DNA from: an uncultured Oceanobacter sp.
GTDB lineage: Bacteria; Pseudomonadota; Gammaproteobacteria; Pseudomonadales; Oceanobacteraceae
DNA: 48,167 nucleotides
Reading direction: 5' to 3'
Assembly: GCA_913061185.1 (NCBI GenBank)
Contig: CAJXTI010000027.1
Location: 1-48,167, forward strand
Shown piece after piece: positions 42,981 to 48,167 of the stretch (position 1 is its first letter; each line of letters opens with the position of its first letter). Made by a program: the position numbers and the translations under genes. The notes under the pieces were generated by a model. The model saw nothing but the letters and a program-made list of their open reading frames with translations, searched no databases and had not been told where the DNA came from.

Positions 42981-44528
42981 TTAATTGCCCTCCGTTGCAG
43001 TTGGCGCCTGAGTTGTCAGATGCAGGGCGCGACTGGCGAGGTGAAACAGGCTGTTTTGTTCCAGTAATCCGCGGAACCACTGTGAGCCTGGGCCTTTGGC
43101 GTGCACGGCAACATCATCACTACCGTGGGTTTCACTTTCTTTATGACCCAGTGATGCCTGGTGAAAGTCAGGATCTGCCGTGTTTTCATCGTCGTGCCAG
43201 TGGATACGGCCATTGATACGACCGTGAGTTTGGCCGGAATCATTTGCAGTCACCGGGTCAATATCGTTGGCTCCCAGGCCATTGGCGTAACCCAGCGTTG
43301 TATAGGGCGCGTTGTCAGCCGCCCGACTGAGCTTGTCGGGTTGGCGCACCAGACCGAGAATATCGTTACCTCGTTGCGGGTAACCGGAAAACGACAGCGT
43401 ATGGCTATGGTCAGCGGTGACCATGATCAGGGTGTCGTGGTCGTTGGTCATGCGGTCGGCAAACGCCACTGCGTCGGCCATGGCAATGGTGTCCGTCAAG
43501 GCGCGGTAAGCATTGCCTGCATGGTGGGCATGGTCGATCCGGGCACCTTCAATAATCAGCACATAGCCCTTGTCGGTGTTCTGCGTTTGCTGCTGCAGTA
43601 CCTGCAAGGCAGCAAAGGTCATTTCGGTGAGCGACGGTTCGGCAGGGGTGCGGTCGTAGGCGTAGGCCATATGGCTGCTGGCGAATAGTCCGAGAATCGG
43701 TGTGCGGGCATGCATGCTCACAAGGTCATTTCGGCTCAATAGAAGTTGTCCGTTCGGGTACTGGTGTTTGAATTGACGGGTCAGATCAGTGTCGAGGCGC
43801 TTGCCGCCCTGGCTGGCGGGTAAAAAATTCTGGCGACCACCTCCCAGCGCCAGATCCAGGCCATTGGCAAAGCCGTTGTTAATCAACTGGTCTGCAATGT
43901 CCTTACAGCCTTGTTGGCGGGCTTCGTCAGAGAGGTCGCTGTCGGCTTCCCAGTCCCGTTCCGGTGTGTGGGCATAGGTCGCTGCCGGAGTGGCATGGGT
44001 GATCCGTGCGGTCGTCACGACACCGGTGGCAAACCCTTGCTGGCTGGCGTATTCCAACAGGGTGGTCAATGAGTGTGTATTGCTGCCCTGGCAGATGGCG
44101 CGATCCTGTTCCGGGCCGACACTGAGGACTCCGGCACGGGTTTTGACACCGGTCATAATGGCACTCATGGTGCCTGCGGAGTCGGGGGTCTGCTGGTTGG
44201 TATTATAGGTTTTGACCAGGCCCGAGTAGGGAAAGCGCTCAAAGGAGAGGAAGTTTTCTTCTCCGGTGAATCCTTGTTGCTGGCCCTGCAAAATACGTGC
44301 AGCGGTCAGGGTGGTGATGCTCATGCCGTCGCCGAGAAACAGAATCAGGTTGCGCGCATGGGTTCCCGGTGTGGTGCTGGCCAGCCGATAATCGAGCCAG
44401 GCTTCACCCTGTTGATAATCCGGCCGATACGCCGACGGCGCTGCTGCCAGCACGTTTGAGGGGGTGACCAGGGTCGCTGTGGTGATTGTTGCAATGGCCA
44501 GCAGGCCGGAACAGACAAGGCGTTGCAT
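42981..44528 (-). CDS. Alkaline phosphatase, Sec-exported
   Basis: 515 residues. Cleavable Sec signal (about 1-29, ending VLAAA), then ILFLGDGMSITTLTAARIL (Asp67), TPDSAGTMSAIMTG (Ser117), RIDHAHHAGNAYRAL, VTADHSHTLSFSGYP and ETHGSDDVAVHAKGP. It is a paralogue of the next gene, with nearly the same blocks and length; here the product is soluble. It is the first gene of the pair, so the promoter should be in the 244-base gap to dacA. Confidence 0.9.
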   Translation of the reverse strand: MQRLVCSGLLAIATITTATLVTPSNVLAAAPSAYRPDYQQGEAWLDYRLASTTPGTHARNLILFLGDGMSITTLTAARILQGQQQGFTGEENFLSFERFPYSGLVKTYNTNQQTPDSAGTMSAIMTGVKTRAGVLSVGPEQDRAICQGSNTHSLTTLLEYASQQGFATGVVTTARITHATPAATYAHTPERDWEADSDLSDEARQQGCKDIADQLINNGFANGLDLALGGGRQNFLPASQGGKRLDTDLTRQFKHQYPNGQLLLSRNDLVSMHARTPILGLFASSHMAYAYDRTPAEPSLTEMTFAALQVLQQQTQNTDKGYVLIIEGARIDHAHHAGNAYRALTDTIAMADAVAFADRMTNDHDTLIMVTADHSHTLSFSGYPQRGNDILGLVRQPDKLSRAADNAPYTTLGYANGLGANDIDPVTANDSGQTHGRINGRIHWHDDENTADPDFHQASLGHKESETHGSDDVAVHAKGPGSQWFRGLLEQNSLFHLASRALHLTTQAPTATEGN

Positions 44529-44731
44529 GGGAACTTCCTGTCGAATAAGGGTTCTGGTGAAGGTTGGTTATGTCAGCCAGTGTAATTCGGGGCGCTTGCT
44601 GCGCCTATAGTCTTTGCTGTTTGCGTATGGTCAACAGGGGTCTGACTGGCTCAGCCATTCCCTGTATATCGCAGCTCTGTGTGACGGCAATATGTCGTTC
44701 GAGTGCGGACTGCAAATTCTGCTAGCCGTGT

Positions 44732-44737
44732 TACAAT
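44732..44737 (+). promoter_or_regulatory. Possible -10 element for the dacA operon
   Basis: TACAAT 36 bases before the dacA ATG; the -35 region (about 44709-44714) is poor. It lies in the 244-base gap between the divergent phosphatase and dacA units, which otherwise shows no clear element. Confidence 0.35.
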
Positions 44738-44772
44738 GCCCGGCTCAACTCTCCTACTTTTAGTCAAGAGTC

Positions 44773-45912
44773 ATGCGCTATCTATTAAGTCTGTTTTTAT
44801 ACGTAAGTGCGGCCTGTACATCGGCGGCTGTCATTGTTCCCAAAGCTCCTGATCTGGATGCGCGGGCCTTTATTCTGGTGGATGCCGAGAGTGGCAATGT
44901 ACTGGTCGAGCAGAATGCCGACGAGACCCTGCCACCTGCCAGCCTGACCAAAATGTTGACCAGTTATATTGCAGTGCACGAACTGGTGACCGGTAATGCC
45001 AGCGACGACACCATGGTGCCTATCAGTGTTAACGCCTGGAAGAAGGGTGGCTCGAAAATGTTTGTGCGGGAGGGTACCGAGGTGCCGCTGATCGACCTGC
45101 TACGCGGCATTATTGTGCAATCCGGTAATGATGCTTCAGTGGCGGTGGCAGAATACTTTGCCGGTTCTGAAGATGCCTTTGCTGACTGGATGAACCAGTA
45201 CGCCATCAAGTTGGGCATGGACAACAGTCATTTTATGAATGCGACAGGCTGGCCAGCGGAAGGACACCACTCAAGCGCACGGGATATAGCTACGCTGGCG
45301 TTGCATATCATCAAGGATCATCCTGATTATTACGGTCTGTATTCCGAAAAATATTTTGAATACAACGATATTCGCCAGCCCAACCGCAACAAGCTGCTGT
45401 GGCGTGATTCCTCCGTCGATGGTTTGAAAACCGGTCATACCGAGGCTGCCGGTTTCTGTCTGGCCGCTTCTGCGGTACGTGACGACATGCGTCTGATTGC
45501 CGTGGTGATGGGGACTCGCAGTGATGATGCCCGCGCCCAGGAAACCCAGAAGCTGTTGGCGTATGGTTTTCGTTATTTCCAGACCCACAAACTCTACAGC
45601 GCTAATGATGTGCTGGAGCAGCGCAAGGTCTGGCTGGGTCAGCAGGATCAGGTTGAACTCGGTGTACAAAACGATCTGTACCTGACTGTGCCTCGCGGCA
45701 CCGAAGGGGATCTCGATGTCGAGTTGATCACTGATGAATATATCAAGGCGCCGATTGCTGCTGGTGCAGTGGTCGGTACTCTGGTCGTGCGCAAAGACGG
45801 TGAAAAAATTGTCGAACGGCCCCTGATTGCGATCAGCGCCGTTGAGGAAGCAGGCTTTTTTGGCCGCTTGCTGGGCGAGATCCAGATGTTTTTTATACGT
45901 TTGCTGGGGTAA
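44773..45912 (+). CDS. dacA: D-alanyl-D-alanine carboxypeptidase (PBP5/6 family)
   Basis: 379 residues. Signal peptide (about 1-18), Ser57-Leu-Thr-Lys60 (PPASLTKMLTSY), Ser117-Gly-Asn119 (VQSGNDASVA), Lys219-Thr-Gly221 (DGLKTGHTEAAG), a C-terminal beta domain and an amphipathic end FFGRLLGEIQMFFIRLLG that anchors the enzyme to the membrane. It trims the terminal D-Ala of peptidoglycan. In Pseudomonas this gene (dacC) directly follows rlpA; here it leads its own operon. Confidence 0.95.
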   Translation: MRYLLSLFLYVSAACTSAAVIVPKAPDLDARAFILVDAESGNVLVEQNADETLPPASLTKMLTSYIAVHELVTGNASDDTMVPISVNAWKKGGSKMFVREGTEVPLIDLLRGIIVQSGNDASVAVAEYFAGSEDAFADWMNQYAIKLGMDNSHFMNATGWPAEGHHSSARDIATLALHIIKDHPDYYGLYSEKYFEYNDIRQPNRNKLLWRDSSVDGLKTGHTEAAGFCLAASAVRDDMRLIAVVMGTRSDDARAQETQKLLAYGFRYFQTHKLYSANDVLEQRKVWLGQQDQVELGVQNDLYLTVPRGTEGDLDVELITDEYIKAPIAAGAVVGTLVVRKDGEKIVERPLIAISAVEEAGFFGRLLGEIQMFFIRLLG

Positions 45913-45917
45913 CAGAA

Positions 45918-46220
45918 ATGGCCTTGATTAAAGCTGACGGACAACCTGCGACGACTCAGGAAGCGCCGAAAATTGAATTTCCCTGTCCTGATTACCCGAT
46001 CAAGGTAGTCGGCAAGGGCAAGGATAACTACCGCCAAGTGGTGCTGGATATTTTTCAGATTCATGCGCCCGGATTTGATATCGAAAAGATTCTGGTGCGT
46101 GATAGCAGTAAAGGTAATTTCCAATCGCTCACCATCTATATTACGGCGACGGGTATTGAACAGCTTGAAGCATTACACAAGGAGTTGAGCGCCCACGAAC
46201 TGGTACACATGGTGATTTGA
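45918..46220 (+). CDS. ybeD: YbeD/DUF493 family protein
   Basis: 100 residues. [33 protein letters not shown] and [20 protein letters not shown] are typical of YbeD, an ACT-like fold protein long associated with lipB. Exact function unknown; a lipoate-linked role is inferred from neighbours. It lies five bases after dacA. Confidence 0.93.
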   Translation: MALIKADGQPATTQEAPKIEFPCPDYPIKVVGKGKDNYRQVVLDIFQIHAPGFDIEKILVRDSSKGNFQSLTIYITATGIEQLEALHKELSAHELVHMVI

Positions 46221-46858
46221 TGCCCGATGTGGTGGTTCGTCGGTTGGGGCTGGTTGATTATCAGCCCTGCTACCAGCAAATGGTGTCGTTTACGGCGCAG
46301 CGCCAGCCAGACACTCCGGATGAAATCTGGCTGTTGCAACATCCTCGTGTATTTACTCAGGGCCAGGCTGGCAAGGCAGAGCATTTGCTGGTGCCGGGTG
46401 ATATTCCCGTGCTGCAGACGGATCGCGGTGGCCAGGTGACCTATCATGGTCCTGGCCAGCTGGTGGCCTATCTGCTACTGGATATCAAACGTCTTGGCAT
46501 TGGCCCCCGTTTACTGGTAACAGCGATGGAAGAATCGATCGTGGCGACACTGGCGCACTGGGGGATCCGCTCGGCAGCAAAAGCCGATGCACCGGGGGTT
46601 TACGTTGACGGCCGCAAGATTGCCTCGCTGGGGCTGCGTATCCGCAACGGTCGTACTTTTCATGGTCTGGCGCTGAATGTGGATATGGATATGACGCCCT
46701 TTCTGCGTATTAATCCCTGTGGTTATGCCGGGCTTGAAATGACACAGGTAGTTCGGGAAGTACCGGACGCCACTTTGAACATTGATCAGGTTGCTGAGCA
46801 GCTGGAACAGCAGTTGGTCAGCCACCTGGGTTTTGCAACGATCAAACGCCCGGCATAA
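46220..46858 (+). CDS. lipB: Octanoyl-[acyl-carrier-protein]:protein octanoyltransferase LipB
   Basis: 212 residues. [20 protein letters not shown], Lys133 ([11 protein letters not shown]) and Cys167 ([12 protein letters not shown]) form the catalytic site. It moves octanoate from ACP to lipoyl domains. The ATG at 46220 shares one base with the ybeD stop (TGATG); an in-frame TTG lies one codon before. The next gene, lipA, completes lipoate synthesis. Confidence 0.96.
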   Translation: MPDVVVRRLGLVDYQPCYQQMVSFTAQRQPDTPDEIWLLQHPRVFTQGQAGKAEHLLVPGDIPVLQTDRGGQVTYHGPGQLVAYLLLDIKRLGIGPRLLVTAMEESIVATLAHWGIRSAAKADAPGVYVDGRKIASLGLRIRNGRTFHGLALNVDMDMTPFLRINPCGYAGLEMTQVVREVPDATLNIDQVAEQLEQQLVSHLGFATIKRPA

Positions 46859-46931
46859 TCTGCCGTGCTGGATCCAAACTATACATCCCGGTTGCGGTGA
46901 TCCCGCCGACCGGGCAGGCTGGGGTAAACAG

Positions 46932-47918
46932 ATGACTGAAAGAGTAAAAGCCGTACAAGGGCTGAAGTTGCGTGGCGCTGACAAGGTGGCCCGTATCCCG
47001 ATCAAGGTGATTCCTACCGAAGAAATGCCACGCAAGCCTGACTGGATTCGTGTGCGCATTCCGGCTACCCCGGCGATCAGTGACATCAAGGCCAAGCTGC
47101 GCAAGCACAAGCTTCATACTGTGTGTGAAGAAGCCAGTTGCCCTAACCTGGGTGAGTGCTTTGGTGGTGGTACCGCGACCTTTATGATTATGGGTGACAT
47201 TTGTACCCGTCGCTGTCCGTTCTGCGATGTTGGCCATGGGCGTCCCAATCCGCTGGATGTGGATGAGCCAAAAAACCTGGCGCTGGCGATTGCTGATATG
47301 GGATTGAAGTACGTGGTGATCACCTCGGTTGACCGCGACGACCTGCGTGACGGTGGTGCCCAGCACTTCGCCGACTGTATTTCCCTGACTCGTGAGCACA
47401 GCCCGAGTATCAAGATTGAAGTGCTGGTGCCGGACTTCCGTGGACGAATGGACGTTGCTCTGGATGTACTGGAGCAGACGCCTCCCGATGTGTTTAACCA
47501 CAATCTGGAAACGGTGCCGCGTTTGTATAAAAAGAGCCGTCCGGGTTCTGACTATCAATGGTCGCTGGACTTGCTGAAAAAATACAAACAGCGTCGCCCG
47601 GATGTGCCGACCAAATCTGGCCTGATGCTGGGGTTGGGTGAAACCAACGAGGAAGTGATTGCAGTGATGAAAGACATGCGCGCTCACAACATCGATCACA
47701 TCACCATGGGGCAGTATTTGCAGCCAAGCCGTGAGCACCTGCCGGTCGAGCGTTTTGTGACGCCGGAAGAGTTTGATGAGCTGGGCGATATTGCCAAAGG
47801 CATGGGATTCAGTCGGGTTACCAGTGGCCCAATGGTACGTTCTTCCTATCATGCCGACGCGCAGGCTGCCGGTGAAGACGTTAGCGGTGTATGGAGCGGC
47901 CACAAAAAGTCGTCATAA
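46932..47918 (+). CDS. lipA: Lipoyl synthase LipA (radical SAM)
   Basis: 328 residues. Two [4Fe-4S] sites: auxiliary cluster Cys65, Cys70, Cys76 ([12 protein letters not shown]) and radical-SAM CxxxCxxC at Cys91, Cys95, Cys98 (CTRRCPFC). [15 protein letters not shown] and the C-terminal [10 protein letters not shown] with its conserved Ser are typical. It inserts two sulfurs into protein-bound octanoate. The ATG at 46932 is preferred because the upstream 50 codons overlap lipB. Last gene of the operon. Confidence 0.96.
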   Translation: MTERVKAVQGLKLRGADKVARIPIKVIPTEEMPRKPDWIRVRIPATPAISDIKAKLRKHKLHTVCEEASCPNLGECFGGGTATFMIMGDICTRRCPFCDVGHGRPNPLDVDEPKNLALAIADMGLKYVVITSVDRDDLRDGGAQHFADCISLTREHSPSIKIEVLVPDFRGRMDVALDVLEQTPPDVFNHNLETVPRLYKKSRPGSDYQWSLDLLKKYKQRRPDVPTKSGLMLGLGETNEEVIAVMKDMRAHNIDHITMGQYLQPSREHLPVERFVTPEEFDELGDIAKGMGFSRVTSGPMVRSSYHADAQAAGEDVSGVWSGHKKSS

Positions 47919-47987
47919 GCATCCATACATCGTACATATCAACGGATAAAGCAGGGGGCTTGTATAACAACGGCTGCTTGTGTTGGC

Positions 47988-48020
47988 AAAATAACCGCAG
48001 CTTATCTGCGGTTATTTTTT
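47988..48020 (+). terminator. Rho-independent terminator after lipA
   Basis: AAAATAACCGCAG (47988-48000) pairs with CTGCGGTTATTTT (48006-48018), loop CTTAT, followed by T residues. Ends the dacA-lipA operon. Confidence 0.93.
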
Positions 48021-48076
48021 GTACGCTGTTCAGGAATTATTTGCAGGAATCCTGAGGTCAACCCTGCCCACCTGAT

Positions 48077-48134
48077 TAGCAGGCCGTTGATTTTATCCCT
48101 GATGTCTACTGGCTTCGGTAAAATGCTCTTTTTC
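48077..48134 (+). repeat. Dispersed repeat, right copy (runs on toward window end)
   Basis: Inverted copy of 1-58 (54 of 58 positions equal). Bases 48135-48167 probably belong to the same element but have no counterpart because the left copy is cut off. A 21-codon open frame (48102-48167) crosses it and ends exactly at the window end; it lacks a ribosome site and is not called a gene. Confidence 0.75.
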
Positions 48135-48167
48135 AATGGATTCCCGGACTCCCATGCGTGGCGCTGA

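Noticed and set aside
44529-44772. Possible PhoB box before the alkaline phosphatases
   Set aside because: A TGACAT and a CTTCAC-like element occur on the minus strand but not at 11-base spacing.
46842-47903. Long minus-strand open frame of 353 codons
   Set aside because: It is wholly antisense to lipA, whose motifs are complete; the translation is His/Gln/Arg-rich as expected for a shadow frame.
48102-48167. 21-codon open frame ending exactly at the window end
   Set aside because: It lies in the dispersed repeat, has no ribosome site, and the coincidence with the end is uninformative.

Overview
The window looks like chromosomal DNA of a free-living, probably marine gammaproteobacterium of the Oceanospirillales/Pseudomonadales type. 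Grounds: the cell-elongation/lipoate genes proA-nadD-rsfS-rlmH-mrdA-rodA-mltB-rlpA and dacA-ybeD-lipB-lipA are the set found contiguously in Pseudomonas; several small families typical of that group occur (DUF2788, DUF3549, DUF4404, a PA3496-like protein); an acuR-acuI acrylate pair and two alkaline phosphatases fit a marine habitat. Genus assignment is inference. Both ends lie in copies of one inverted dispersed repeat (1-58 and 48077-48134, 54 of 58 positions equal), so the piece is probably a draft contig broken at repeats.

Layout. 1-3.6 kb: a predicted LPS-type kinase, then a four-gene operon of an ExbB/TolQ-like channel protein, an ExbD-like anchored beta-sandwich protein, a membrane protein and a lipoprotein whose signal peptide carries a hexanucleotide repeat. 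3.6-5.5 kb: acuR and acuI, each with a similar near-palindromic site. 5.5-9.5 kb: chemoreceptor, 2OG-Fe(II) oxygenase, small charged protein, M42-like peptidase. 9.5-12.9 kb: hopJ-minC-minD-minE operon and divergent dinB with a LexA box. 12.9-22.6 kb: PAP2 phosphatase and two paralogous GT4 glycosyltransferases, an FAD oxidoreductase, several small orphan genes, a NifA-like regulator without AAA+ domain, and three long gaps.

22.7-28.4 kb: a CHASE2 adenylate cyclase converges on a two-gene operon made of a Slam-like TPR/beta-barrel protein and a secreted FecR-domain protein with a TbpB-like C-terminal region. This is the best candidate here for a little-described system. Divergent from it is a 39-residue membrane protein behind two FNR/Anr boxes. 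28.4-36 kb: the proA to rlpA operon on the minus strand. 36-41.4 kb: two tandem membrane proteins with degenerate GGDEF domains, a TM/coiled-coil protein, DUF3549, a YchJ-like protein and two membrane proteins, one with a VTTP repeat. 41.4-44.5 kb: tandem alkaline phosphatases, the second a predicted lipoprotein. 44.8-47.9 kb: dacA-ybeD-lipB-lipA, ending in a strong terminator.

The most informative layout feature is that the proA...lipA cluster is split. One inversion of about 28.45-44.75 kb would put rlpA directly before dacA and restore the Pseudomonas order. No tRNA, rRNA, CRISPR array, intact insertion sequence or prophage was seen.
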